Below are positions 14,501 to 21,473 of a stretch of DNA of 21,473 nucleotides, piece after piece (positions within the stretch are counted from its first letter, which is position 1; every line of letters begins with the position of its first letter). The notes under the pieces were generated by a model. The model ran no database searches, was not told the DNA's origin, and saw only the letters and a list, made by a program, of their open reading frames with translations. Source of the stretch: a virus; IMG/VR virus record IMGVR_UViG_3300009172_000078, positions 1 through 21,473 of that record. The stretch is one strand, 5' to 3'. The translations under genes and the position numbers were made by a program.

Positions 14501-16345
14501 TTTACGAATCTTCTTATTAGCTGTTACAATCCTAGTAAAGTTTGATGTTAGTTTATTTGTAGCTAGGCTTGCACGGTTAGCTAGGTCATTACGTGACATC
14601 TCAAACCATTTAGCGGTAAACCCAGTACCAAAGAGATGCTCTCCTAGTACAGACCTATTTAAAAATGTACCTAACTTATCACTTCCTAAGAATGAAAGTG
14701 TTCTATCTTTAAATGTCTGTCCTAACATTTCATTAGAAAGCATGTCATACTCTTTTCTAAAGTCTAATTCTAGTTGATACTTACCTTTAATAAAGTTAGT
14801 CTTACCAAACTCTGTCATTGTCATTGTCTGTCCTGAACGTAGGTCTCTAACTCTTACTACATTCTCTTTAAACTGTCTTGCTACCTCTAGAGGAGTACCT
14901 AGTCCTGCATCGACACCTTCTTGTATCTCAGTTCTCTTCATCTCTTTAGCAAGCTCTTGTAGCTTATTACCTTGGTTTAGTATAGAACCTTTACTTGTAA
15001 AGGCATAGTTAGGTCCTTGTGTAAAGACCATAGTGCCATCTAGTGTATCACCAGTAAAGTTAATCTTAGAGTTAGCTTGATTATAATATAAAGAGGTCTC
15101 ATTTCTAATAGCTACACGTCTTTCTAAGTCATTTAAACGGTTCTGACGTTTAACTAGATTGTCATCAAACATAGTATCTAAGACAATCTTGTCATACGTA
15201 TCTAATTCTTTAACAGCTAGCTCTACTCTATCATTGATATCAGGAACAACATCTTTTCTAGTTGGAGAATCAATATCATCAGGAAGTACTTGTTCTGCAA
15301 TAATGTTTTCTTTAGTAGTATCTAAAGAGTCTGCAAGCTTTCCATCCTTATCTACAAGAGCCTCTTTGTTTAAATCTCCGCCTACTTTAGGGTTAGACTT
15401 GTTAGTAACATCAGCAGGACTTCCTGGTTTATGCCTTATTTTCTTAATAGCTGACTTAGTAACTAGACCTGCAGGTATAATAAAGCCTAATGCTTCTATA
15501 GCAAACATAGCCTCTTCTTTAGAGTCTACACCTAGCCATCCTTTATCTGCCCATGCCTGTGCTAACCATTCTATTTTTTCACCTAAGTAACCAAAAGCTC
15601 CTGCAACAGAGGAGTCTTCCATCTCATCATCTAGTCCTGCAAATCTAGCAAGTCTTAATACAGTCTCATCATTTAGTTCTAGAGTTGTTTTTAGTACACC
15701 TTCTTCTACATCTTGAGAAGATTGATATACTTCTTGCCAGTCTACCTCACCCTTTTCTTTATACTGTGAGTATACACTGCCTACTTTTAAACCAAAGTCA
15801 ACAGTACCTGATACTGTCTCAGGAATTAAAGAAAGTAAAGATAATACATTACCTGCAGTTTCTTCAAAGATATTACTGTCATCTTCAGCATTACCTTCAA
15901 CTTCAATGTTAGGTAGAGTAATAGCTAAATCATTAGCCATCTCTGTCTGTGCTTCTTGTTCAGCAAGAGTCTCAGAGTTATCAACAGAAGCTAGATTCAT
16001 AGCATACTTATATTTCAAGTCTTGGCTAACGAATCCTCCTGTAGAATATAAATCTAGCGCTTTAGCTTTAGTAGCCTTATCTATAGTAGGGTCTTCAATC
16101 ATAGAGGCAACGATAAACTTATTATCAACGTCTTGCTCTTCTTTAAACTGCTGTAAAGCATTTTCATGAGAGGCACTATACCCTTCGTTTACTAAGTCAC
16201 CATAGACTTGGTCAAAGGTTGCTTCCATCTGTTCTGGAGACGATAAGGAAGCTGTATAGAAAGCCTGCTCTTTAGCTTTTCTAGGCTGTACTGTACTCTT
16301 TACTTTAGGTTGAGGTACAGGATAACTCTGTGGGTCTAATGCCAT
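11549..16345 (-). CDS. Giant internal virion protein, gp16-like DNA-ejection protein, 1598 aa
   Basis: 1598 residues, the largest gene in the window, comparable to T7 gp16 (1318). It occupies the gp16 position in the sense of being the largest core protein after the gp14-like gene. Unlike T7 gp16, no transglycosylase motifs are found at the N-terminus; that activity is in a separate small gene two genes downstream. Hydrophobic helical stretches occur at about 167-190 and 280-300 (MFAIEALGFIIPAGLVTKSA), and near MHGVEFGVPLALGNTILEY in the last third, as expected of a protein that crosses or lines a channel through membranes. Otherwise it is a long charged helical protein. The role in genome ejection is by analogy. 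It follows the gp14-like gene by nine bases, with AAGGA before the ATG. Confidence 0.8.
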   Translation of the reverse strand: MALDPQSYPVPQPKVKSTVQPRKAKEQAFYTASLSSPEQMEATFDQVYGDLVNEGYSASHENALQQFKEEQDVDNKFIVASMIEDPTIDKATKAKALDLYSTGGFVSQDLKYKYAMNLASVDNSETLAEQEAQTEMANDLAITLPNIEVEGNAEDDSNIFEETAGNVLSLLSLIPETVSGTVDFGLKVGSVYSQYKEKGEVDWQEVYQSSQDVEEGVLKTTLELNDETVLRLARFAGLDDEMEDSSVAGAFGYLGEKIEWLAQAWADKGWLGVDSKEEAMFAIEALGFIIPAGLVTKSAIKKIRHKPGSPADVTNKSNPKVGGDLNKEALVDKDGKLADSLDTTKENIIAEQVLPDDIDSPTRKDVVPDINDRVELAVKELDTYDKIVLDTMFDDNLVKRQNRLNDLERRVAIRNETSLYYNQANSKINFTGDTLDGTMVFTQGPNYAFTSKGSILNQGNKLQELAKEMKRTEIQEGVDAGLGTPLEVARQFKENVVRVRDLRSGQTMTMTEFGKTNFIKGKYQLELDFRKEYDMLSNEMLGQTFKDRTLSFLGSDKLGTFLNRSVLGEHLFGTGFTAKWFEMSRNDLANRASLATNKLTSNFTRIVTANKKIRKDIADVIRAQTEAKTDIIPMAKLRQDFSHLSTKQIDALDEAQHAWRKTQDALYEITNNGEKQRLMSGGFRKGLYVDGDYKGAVKELSVKEIADLDADTGLKVYDPDLDDYVSYVPGSKVVQMEGRMKGNVRKNGEVSDYVLVNKNTIQKLPHRVMDKLPGHSFKEYKSNFFIDVVPKKVIENGKVLSAQQILARNVETKGTASTKFEADALIKEMSDPNSKHYIGDEYEVLQRPRSSDIDNIEDHAFEYRVAEDNYRNSHTRTENMRVLDGDDVVKDPLTALYESSRRITRTATASQFDRTYKKAFMRDFSEVLDTDNNGIPQFPTSIEQINAIGKKGDPKKLDKLVGDARRLWHRQTSFQRGGSVNKLDRNIQLGLHHVADILEKIIPVPGLENTGKFASKATRAVGNLGAVGITNKAKRLASLAYITYQMPLRHWVIQPMMFFEQSIIFPKTFKSTMLKAPVATNLLLSKGGSQLLKEGDMSALSKMLPEKLRKEMIEEIEVMRNEGILESIDLNLAVSETVKGYSTRLEAPEGYIPKLGEKLTTLYQGTTNTMNKMGFARGELANRVGLWMQNKARWMDDPKNAGKNWKDPINTKEISFEAWKQSGAMTASGALAFQKMPLLSFITQFQSIQMKGLMNILQKEATNLTAKDRAKLVANRILMHGVEFGVPLALGNTILEYFQSSDDPEMNEVGEMVARGYLDRFANFFLSMAAGEKTDLTLSQSASLGATNAIADTIGSLWDGARFLSGDTDARPPSIPSLKVATTAFEKLSNVGSMFKFNPVNLDTLQDSLTELATVTSAGNNINKAMLFLAADDVLTKSGRSKGFGIGVPEAIFYSMGFKSRYEADQWRQTELMRDINDRIKDQIEDFDNDILVNMKKDTKNTENFFRIFNLQHSILQQAGVYSTSEMDKIMSGVISKQEARMKSNDTENLMNWAMEQNVESGEIQKFITKFGRHPDPVVQEFVKMFKNIPQKQLFEEE

Positions 16346-16354
16346 TTATTTTCC

Positions 16355-16891
16355 TTATGAGTCTATCTTAAAAATGTCGCCTATTTGTCCAGGAAGATTA
16401 GATGCCATAGATGTCATCTGTTGATAACCCTGTGCTTTTGCTTGTGCTTGACTTCCTCTAGACATCTCTTTACCCATAGCAATATTATATCCTGACTGCT
16501 CTTGAGCAAAACCAGAAGCAACATTAATATCTCCAATGTTAGAAGCGGTTTGGCTACCAATACTTCCAGTTGACCCAGAGAATCCTGATGTACCACCTTG
16601 CCCTAATACATTACCTGTTTGCCCTTGAACGATACCTTGTTGTATCCTAGCTTGCCGTTGCTGCTGTATTCTTTGCCGTTGTGCTTGAGCTTGGCTATAT
16701 CTAGACTTTTGCTCCTCTGCTTTTTGTGCAATGGCTGCTCTGTTACTTTCTGCTGAAGCTGCCTTCTTACCTTGCTTTCTTTCTTGCATCATGCTGTACC
16801 CTTGGAAAGCTAGACTTGCTATCTTCATGAAAGGTGCTGCAGGTGCTACGAAAGTTGCTATTGATGATATTGCTTTTACTACTCCACCCAT
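16355..16891 (-). CDS. Internal virion protein, gp14-like, 178 aa
   Basis: 178 residues, close in length to T7 gp14 (196). Residues 1-35 form a hydrophobic, Gly/Ala-rich helix (VVKAISSIATFVAPAAPFMK), followed by a basic Gln/Ala/Arg helix (AQAQRQRIQQQRQARIQQG) and a Gly/Ser/Gln-rich tail. A hydrophobic N-terminus followed by a long Gln-rich helix is typical of gp14-type proteins, which leave the capsid first and insert in the outer membrane. The gene order after gp12- and gp13-like genes supports this. GGAG lies seven bases before the ATG. Assignment is by position, size and composition. Confidence 0.75.
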   Translation of the reverse strand: MGGVVKAISSIATFVAPAAPFMKIASLAFQGYSMMQERKQGKKAASAESNRAAIAQKAEEQKSRYSQAQAQRQRIQQQRQARIQQGIVQGQTGNVLGQGGTSGFSGSTGSIGSQTASNIGDINVASGFAQEQSGYNIAMGKEMSRGSQAQAKAQGYQQMTSMASNLPGQIGDIFKIDS

Positions 16892-16892
16892 G

Positions 16893-17192
16893 TTATGTCT
16901 CCATTTTTATTAATGCGTTTAAATTACCATCTTCGTCTTCTACTAAGTGTCCAGTAGTGGTCGCTCCGAACATCTTATTAAATTTTACTGCTTTAGCATC
17001 TATTGCTAATCCATATACTTCTGTAATACCTCTTGTTCTTAATTTAGCACATACTATTCTAAATATCTTTTTATATCTTTTAAACTCTGACATACTCCAT
17101 GCTGTACAATCTAGATGCATCATATAGACATTTAATGTATTATCGTAGGTTAGATGTATAAAAGCTCCAGGCTCTTCATAGAGTACCTCCAA
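16893..17192 (-). CDS. GNAT-fold small protein in the T7 gp13 position, 99 aa, TTG start
   Basis: 99 residues. The second half, RGITEVYGLAIDAKAVKFNK then MFGATTTGHLVEDEDG, has the turn-helix and beta-strand pattern of a GNAT acetyltransferase fold, and it lies between gp12-like and gp14-like genes, where T7 has gp13, also GNAT-related. Catalytic activity is unproven; these proteins may only help virion assembly. The frame starts at TTG 17192, directly after the TAA of the upstream gene. No in-frame ATG occurs before residue 24, and starting there would remove conserved-looking strands (FIHLTYDN). GGAGG falls inside codons 1-3 and faces an out-of-frame ATG (17179) that opens only nine codons. 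Confidence 0.75.
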   Translation of the reverse strand: MEVLYEEPGAFIHLTYDNTLNVYMMHLDCTAWSMSEFKRYKKIFRIVCAKLRTRGITEVYGLAIDAKAVKFNKMFGATTTGHLVEDEDGNLNALIKMET

Positions 17193-19439
17193 TTATACTA
17201 CTGAGTCTGCTGTTGCAGGCAGAGCCCATCCAAGTATTTGCATATCTTTTCCTGCTTCAGAAGATATCTTAAGGCTTATAGTTTTACCTGAACCTCGTAA
17301 TTTATTCTTAGTTACGATGACAGAATCACCATTATCAAATGGGTCACTTACTCCAGAAGGAGTATAGAACCTTGATATACGATATGCTTGGAACTCTCTA
17401 CCCCATTTACCACTATTAGCACTGTTTGCCCAATTCCACTGTGCTTGTACTTTACATGAAGATTGATTAGCTAATATGAGGTCACTTCCACTAGGTAAGT
17501 ATCCATCCTCTGTTTTCTTAAAGTAAAAGAATATATAAGGTACTTGTTTAGTTCTCATTACATCACCAAATAGCTCATAACCTGTAACTATATAACTAGT
17601 ATAGTCTACTCCTACATTGTCTACTGTATACCAATCTACAAACCTAGTACTACTATATTTAGATATTGTAAAAGATGTTCCTACTATAGTAAGAAAACTA
17701 AATACAGCACTTCGATTTACTTGTACATTTTGGTCAACAACTACTATGTCTGTTGATGAAACAATTACCTCGTCACTACCTACTTCTACGGATACAGTAT
17801 TATTCGATACAGCATATCCAGGAATGTCAACATAGGCTGCTAAAAAAGGCACGCTATCGGCACCTAGTGCCACTTCATTTACATACCAAGCTTGTAGTGT
17901 TAAATCTAAAATTAATTCTTTGTTATACCTATTAATATAAGAGTCTGTTGAGTACGTAGCAGTATCATTATATAACCACCTTACTCGATTCTCTTTCTCA
18001 TCGTAAAAGCCTTTACAATTGTTTTTACCTACGTCAGGAATTTGTAAGAATAATGATTGAATGGTAGTTAATGATAGAGATTCAGCTTTAAATCGACCTC
18101 CTACTGCATCTGCAGATAGTACATAAATACCTGCTTTAGACCAGTATGCAAAGGTTCCGTTTACATTAACAATTGAATTAGGGTTTAGTACACCATTGGT
18201 AGATATCTTAGAAGCCTGGAAAGAGGTAGCAATAAAGCCTCCAGTATCTCCATATATCTCCCATACACCATTTTCTGCAAAGACTAGTAGTGATGACTGA
18301 GATGAGACAATCTTAACAATTCGAGTAGCTTCTGGAATCTGTATAGACCCACCATCAGTATCTATTAAGTCATTAATACCAGGGTCAGTGGGGTCAGCTA
18401 TTTGATAACACTTACCAAAGTCATCATCAGAAGAAATAGTTTTACTAAAGAAAATATAACCAGAGTAATTAGGAGACCTAGAGTCTGCTCCAGAAACATC
18501 TGAGGTTACTCCTGAATAGAATAGTCGCTGTGCATATGAGGTTACAGTAGTAATTGCACCTTGTTCTTGGTCAGTCGGTAGTCCTGTAATGCCTGATAAA
18601 CTTGACCTATCTGCACCTCTATTAAAAGCATCTAGAACATAAGAGCCTTTAGCTATTTGAAATCTTGATGTAGAGTTTCTTTCTAATGTAGCAGGGTCAT
18701 ATTTTTCATAAGTAGCATCGCCAGGATTAGATTTTTTACCTAGAGTCCAAGCATCAGAGTTACTAGGATATACTCCAAGGTCAGTTTTAGTAAGGGCAAG
18801 GGCTTCTGTACCATTAGTAGTAATAATACTTTCGTTCCAACCTTGGTTACGTAAATTATATTTATGAGTATTAGATAACGTAGTAGGTCTAACATCATCA
18901 TTTAACCCATCATCAACACCAAAGATGTCTCTAATGTTAAGTGTTATTTCTGATGATGTAACTGCTTCTGTAGTTTTATCATAAGAAAGTACTATGGGTT
19001 TAGCTAAGTCTTCTGACACAATAATCAATTTATTGTTAATTACTGTTGTTTCTATATTACTTGTAGATAAACCTGTTAAAGCTATTGGAGAGCTACTGTT
19101 AAGCAGATTAGCACTTGGATTCTCTGTAAGTAGGTCTAAGAACCAAAGCTTATTAAGTATACGAACAACACCTATAGATACAGTTGTATCGCCTGCAGGT
19201 GATTCCCAGTGATGGAAAGATTGTTTACCTGTTTTTATTTGGTCTACTGTAAACCCTGAAGAGGTTAAAGCATGCTGTGATTCATAGTCAACACCTAGCC
19301 TTCTTGACCTTGAACCATCTCTGTTAAGAATAAAGTTTCTTTCATCGACAGAAGCATTCTCAGGAAAAGTAAGAGGACTCGCCTCTGTGATTAACCCTTT
19401 AACAAAGCTGTTAAATACCTTTTCCTGTTTAGCTGCCAT
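17193..19439 (-). CDS. Tail tubular protein B (gp12-like nozzle)
   Basis: 748 residues, near T7 gp12 (794). It begins with FNSFVKGLITEASPLTFPEN and NRDGSRSRRLGVDYE, an N-terminal pattern I associate with podophage nozzle proteins: a mention of the entry residues, then a repeated statement of basic residues before LGV. The body is strand-rich, with many Ser, Thr, Asn and aromatic residues, and includes GVWEIYGDTGGF and FAYWSKAGIYVLS, consistent with a beta-propeller-like platform. It forms the lower tail tube to which fibres attach. It lies downstream of the gp11-like gene with three small genes between. The start shares a base with the stop of the 87-residue gene (TAATG). Confidence 0.85.
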   Translation of the reverse strand: MAAKQEKVFNSFVKGLITEASPLTFPENASVDERNFILNRDGSRSRRLGVDYESQHALTSSGFTVDQIKTGKQSFHHWESPAGDTTVSIGVVRILNKLWFLDLLTENPSANLLNSSSPIALTGLSTSNIETTVINNKLIIVSEDLAKPIVLSYDKTTEAVTSSEITLNIRDIFGVDDGLNDDVRPTTLSNTHKYNLRNQGWNESIITTNGTEALALTKTDLGVYPSNSDAWTLGKKSNPGDATYEKYDPATLERNSTSRFQIAKGSYVLDAFNRGADRSSLSGITGLPTDQEQGAITTVTSYAQRLFYSGVTSDVSGADSRSPNYSGYIFFSKTISSDDDFGKCYQIADPTDPGINDLIDTDGGSIQIPEATRIVKIVSSQSSLLVFAENGVWEIYGDTGGFIATSFQASKISTNGVLNPNSIVNVNGTFAYWSKAGIYVLSADAVGGRFKAESLSLTTIQSLFLQIPDVGKNNCKGFYDEKENRVRWLYNDTATYSTDSYINRYNKELILDLTLQAWYVNEVALGADSVPFLAAYVDIPGYAVSNNTVSVEVGSDEVIVSSTDIVVVDQNVQVNRSAVFSFLTIVGTSFTISKYSSTRFVDWYTVDNVGVDYTSYIVTGYELFGDVMRTKQVPYIFFYFKKTEDGYLPSGSDLILANQSSCKVQAQWNWANSANSGKWGREFQAYRISRFYTPSGVSDPFDNGDSVIVTKNKLRGSGKTISLKISSEAGKDMQILGWALPATADSVV

Positions 19440-19702
19440 TAGTCTTCCTCAGAGAGAGTTTCTACCATGTCTTTTACAAACTTCTTTCTTTCCTCTTTCT
19501 TTTCTACGGCTTTAGTTTGTTTAGGCTCATTTTTTAGTAGGTACATTTGTATAGCTATATCTGCTAGAGCTTTAGATGTAAACATACCTGAGAGTTCTTC
19601 TGGTAATACTCCACCATCAGCAAACCTAACCTTCAGGTGAGCTGTGATAGGGTCTACAAAGGTTTCTATTACTTTACCTGCAGGAGTTTTAACTTCACTC
19701 AT
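19439..19702 (-). CDS. Hypothetical virion-operon protein, 87 aa
   Basis: 87 residues. The first part (GKVIETFVDPITAHLKVRF then GGVLPEELSGMFTSKALADI) suggests a beta hairpin followed by helices, and the last 30 residues are charged (KAVEKKEERKKFVKDM). No family is recognised. It sits between the lysine-rich genes and the nozzle gene. A scaffolding or assembly role is possible from the charged helical tail, but this is only inference. It overlaps the nozzle gene by one base. Confidence 0.7.
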   Translation of the reverse strand: MSEVKTPAGKVIETFVDPITAHLKVRFADGGVLPEELSGMFTSKALADIAIQMYLLKNEPKQTKAVEKKEERKKFVKDMVETLSEED

Positions 19703-19703
19703 T

Positions 19704-19907
19704 TTAATATCCTTGTTTTTTAGGCTTACTTAGAGTAGCCTTATTCTTTTTATTTTCTTCTTTTTTCTTTTTGGTAGTAGAGACAAAATCTTTAACCGCC
19801 TTAACTGCACCTTTAATAGGCTTCATTAATTTCTTTCTTACATTGCGATTGCTTTCTGTCTCTCTTTCGTAGTGCTTTTTATAGGCTTTATCTTCCCGAG
19901 TTGCCAT
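19704..19907 (-). CDS. Lysine-rich small protein, 67 aa
   Basis: 67 residues with about a third Lys or Arg, including KKKKEENKKNK, and a basic helical middle (KLMKPIKGAVKAVKDFVSTT). It should be strongly basic. No family is recognised. The basic character suggests binding to nucleic acid or to acidic virion proteins. It overlaps the next upstream micro-gene as TAATG and lies one base before the 87-residue gene. Confidence 0.65.
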   Translation of the reverse strand: MATREDKAYKKHYERETESNRNVRKKLMKPIKGAVKAVKDFVSTTKKKKEENKKNKATLSKPKKQGY

Positions 19908-20029
19908 TATTTCTTACTCCTTGACTTAGGTTTAGTTTGAAGATGCTTGAACGGATTTGTTACTTTCTTTTTCTTTTTACCACCATACTGCTGTTCATTG
20001 ATAAAAGCTTTTGTGTTATGAGTAAGCAT
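19907..20029 (-). CDS. Lysine-rich micro-protein, 40 aa
   Basis: 40 residues, beginning MLTHNTKAFINEQQYGG, then a run of five lysines, and ending KPKSRSKK. It fills the 120-base gap between the gp11-like gene and the 67-residue basic gene. Its ATG shares a base with the gp11-like stop and its TAA shares a base with the next ATG, so it is coupled on both sides. The next gene has AAGGAG nine bases before its ATG, inside this frame. Function is unknown; two neighbouring very basic small genes in a virion operon suggest packaging- or DNA-associated proteins. Confidence 0.55.
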   Translation of the reverse strand: MLTHNTKAFINEQQYGGKKKKKVTNPFKHLQTKPKSRSKK

Positions 20030-20805
20030 TAGTATTTTTTACTCCCATATACGCTACGTTTACGACCATAGTCAGCATAGGAAATCCCATTCTTAATTTT
20101 CCAAGCTTCCTGAGACATCCTACGTCTTTGTGATGTAGACTGCTGTTCTGCCTTTTGGTTAGCCATTTGTTTAAGTGTTAAGAAACAAGCTGACTTTGCC
20201 TCATTAAGAAGGTAAGTAAACATCTGTACTGGTAGGTCAGGTGTAAATAAGTCGGTCATTGACCAGGTTACGCTTAGCTTACCATACGCTTGTGATGAAG
20301 AATTCTGAAGAGTATCTTCTTTAGCTTTATCATAAGCATCAAATACTAAGACTTCATCATCAAAGGATGTAAAGCATTTAGGACCTCTGTCGTTATAGAC
20401 ATTAATCTTAACGCTACTAGCGTCAGATACTACTAGTACTTTACTGTCTGAACTATCTCTAGCATCAGTAACTTCTAAGAAGTCTTCAGGTAACTTATAC
20501 TGTACCTTTTCATATTTATTTTTAGTATCAGTTGTCTTTTTATTGTTGTACTTAATCCATTTTAAATCAGCTACATTCTCAGGTAGAGCCATATGAGTAG
20601 GCTTAGCTAGTGTACCACTAGTATCTAACTGAAAGAGTTCATAAAGAAACGGAAAGTCTTTACCATCAATAATATTATAGTAGCTTGACTTAACTATCTG
20701 AGCTACTTGAAGTGATTCCTGAGTATCAGATATACTGTTTACTTCATCAGAGTCCATGTCTGAGAGTATGTCTTGTACAATATCAAGTAGTGTCATCTTA
20801 GCCAT
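20029..20805 (-). CDS. Tail tubular protein A (gp11-like adaptor/gatekeeper)
   Basis: 258 residues, a bit longer than T7 gp11 (196). The N-terminal part (LLDIVQDILSDMDSDEVNSI, then VAQIVKSSYYNIIDGKDFPF) has the helical pattern of podophage adaptor proteins: an N-terminal helix, then a second helix with Tyr followed by a short loop before the beta domain. The C-terminal part (LPVQMFTYLLNEAKSACFL, then QMANQKAEQQSTSQRRRM) forms the long helices that contact the portal. It joins portal and nozzle. It follows the 186-residue gene, overlapping it at the start. The T7 order gp10-gp11-gp12 supports the assignment. Confidence 0.85.
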   Translation of the reverse strand: MAKMTLLDIVQDILSDMDSDEVNSISDTQESLQVAQIVKSSYYNIIDGKDFPFLYELFQLDTSGTLAKPTHMALPENVADLKWIKYNNKKTTDTKNKYEKVQYKLPEDFLEVTDARDSSDSKVLVVSDASSVKINVYNDRGPKCFTSFDDEVLVFDAYDKAKEDTLQNSSSQAYGKLSVTWSMTDLFTPDLPVQMFTYLLNEAKSACFLTLKQMANQKAEQQSTSQRRRMSQEAWKIKNGISYADYGRKRSVYGSKKY

Positions 20806-21365
20806 TATGCGAGTACTCCATTAAGTGTTATTGCTAGAGAGGCAAACTCAATCGTACAAGCTCCACTTGCTTTAGCATGTATCTCAATATAGTCATTAGT
20901 AGCCATTGAGACATTTCCAATAAGAGTAATACTACCATAGGTAGAAGTACTTAAGCTTCTTATAGCCCTTGTTCCTGGAATCTCTACTCCATTCTTAAAG
21001 AGTGCCCATTCTGCATCCCTACTTCCACCTGAAGCTTGCTGTGTACTAAAAGTAGCTACAATATCTACATCAGAATTAGTTGTACCATCATATTGTATTC
21101 TAGCATTAGGTGAGCTTATTATAGTAAAGTTTTGTAAAGGACCTGCAATAAGTGTTGGATTTACTACAGCATCTGAGGTTGTTGCAGTAAAATTATAAGG
21201 AGACGCTGTATTAAATGTTATATATGCTCCTGCATAAGATACAAAGTCTGTCCAAACGCCTGAGCCACTTCCGTTTGCTACATAAATGCTATTGCTTGCA
21301 GCAGTTGCTACTCCCTTAGGCTCATGTATATCAGGGTCAGCAATTAGATTATGTTGTATAGTCAT
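20805..21365 (-). CDS. Virion-surface beta-rich protein (head fibre or decoration candidate), 186 aa
   Basis: 186 residues. The N-terminus has DPDIHEPKGVATAASNSIYV, an anchor-like motif I associate with phage head or tail fibre proteins, then GSGSGVWTDF. The remainder is beta-rich; ALFKNGVEIPGTRAIRSLS and NDYIEIHAKA, then ASLAITLNGVLA, recall the C1q/TNF-like jelly-roll trimers that end many phage fibres. It lies just after the presumed capsid gene and before the gp11-like adaptor, which fits a head fibre or decoration protein; a host-binding role is also possible. AGGA is six bases before the ATG. Structural class is likely; exact role uncertain. Confidence 0.65.
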   Translation of the reverse strand: MTIQHNLIADPDIHEPKGVATAASNSIYVANGSGSGVWTDFVSYAGAYITFNTASPYNFTATTSDAVVNPTLIAGPLQNFTIISSPNARIQYDGTTNSDVDIVATFSTQQASGGSRDAEWALFKNGVEIPGTRAIRSLSTSTYGSITLIGNVSMATNDYIEIHAKASGACTIEFASLAITLNGVLA

Positions 21366-21393
21366 TTTAGTTCCTGTATTAAATTAGGGAAGG

Positions 21394-21419
21394 AAGGCAC
21401 TCCCGTGAAAGAATGCCCT
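21394..21419 (-). terminator. Possible attenuator hairpin between the structural genes
   Basis: On the - strand a 9-base stem, AGGGCATTC against GAGTGCCTT with two G-U wobbles, encloses an 8-base loop, 12 bases after the stop of the upstream gene. It is followed by CCTTCCCTAATTT, only weakly U-rich. A partial terminator after the capsid gene is known in T7, and this could act similarly to lower downstream expression. Bases 21366-21393 hold only the leader of the next gene. Confidence 0.4.
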
Positions 21420-21431
21420 CACTTCGAGGTC

Positions 21432-21473
21432 TTACTTGTCGTATACGTATTCTACGACTAATCGTGCAGTACC
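21432..21473 (-). CDS. C-terminal end of an upstream structural gene, possibly major capsid protein (partial)
   Basis: The - strand frame is open from the window edge and ends GTARLVVEYVYDK with TAA at 21432-21434. Only 13 residues are present, so no family can be proven. The position before the 186-residue gene and the gp11-like gene, in a T7-like order, is where the major capsid gene belongs. The hairpin after it also fits a highly expressed gene. Confidence 0.4.
   Translation of the reverse strand, partial: GTARLVVEYVYDK

Noticed and set aside
1-21473. tRNA genes, CRISPR arrays, insertion sequences, integrase or attachment sites
   Set aside because: No cloverleaf, regularly spaced repeats, terminal inverted repeats or recombinase motifs were seen on reading both strands; coding packs nearly the whole window.

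Overview
This window is a piece of an AT-rich, T7-like (podovirus-type) bacteriophage genome. A replication and nucleotide-metabolism block on the + strand (1 to about 8961) converges on a virion block on the - strand (about 21473 down to 9073). The two meet over roughly 110 bases that hold three hairpins. No RNA polymerase, integrase, tRNA or host gene is visible, although the window is not a whole genome. The mix of a T7-like replication set, a class II adenosylcobalamin-dependent ribonucleotide reductase and no phage RNA polymerase resembles marine podophages of the SIO1/cobavirus (Zobellviridae) kind. That placement comes from remembered gene content only, and the host cannot be named.

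+ strand, in order: the C-terminal part of a DnaB/gp4-type helicase (cut by the window edge); a 47-residue cysteine-rich protein; a family A DNA polymerase split into two cistrons (3'-5' exonuclease plus first polymerase part, then catalytic palm/fingers) with a 52-residue micro-ORF between them; an SSB with the classic acidic tip; a 5'-3' exonuclease (FEN type); a T7 endonuclease I-like resolvase; a small unknown protein; and a second DnaQ-like exonuclease with a C-terminal zinc ribbon. A perfect consensus sigma-70 promoter (TTGACA, 17 bases, TATAAT) then sits on the stop of the exonuclease gene. It precedes three small genes, the ribonucleotide reductase, an HNH homing-type endonuclease, a 46-residue hydrophobic protein and a SLOG/DUF2493-like protein. 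Nearly all these genes overlap by a few bases (ATGA or TAATG), so they are probably translationally coupled. Together they supply unwinding, copying, strand protection, primer and branch removal, and dNTPs.

- strand, in the direction of transcription: the last codons of a structural gene (perhaps the major capsid protein), a possible attenuator hairpin, a 186-residue virion-surface candidate, tail tubular protein A (gp11-like), two lysine-rich small genes, an 87-residue unknown, tail tubular protein B (gp12-like), a gp13-like GNAT-fold protein, a gp14-like internal virion protein, two large internal virion/ejection proteins (1598 and 621 residues), a lytic transglycosylase and a 65-residue unknown. 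The order 11-12-13-14 matches T7. The large core proteins and the free-standing transglycosylase differ from T7, where the transglycosylase is part of gp16.

The points most worth a second look are the split polymerase with its intervening micro-ORF, the consensus promoter whose predicted start lies on or past the next start codon, the homing endonuclease whose ribosome binding site is made from the codons of the reductase's redox tail, and the 104-base overlap between an internal virion gene and the transglycosylase gene.
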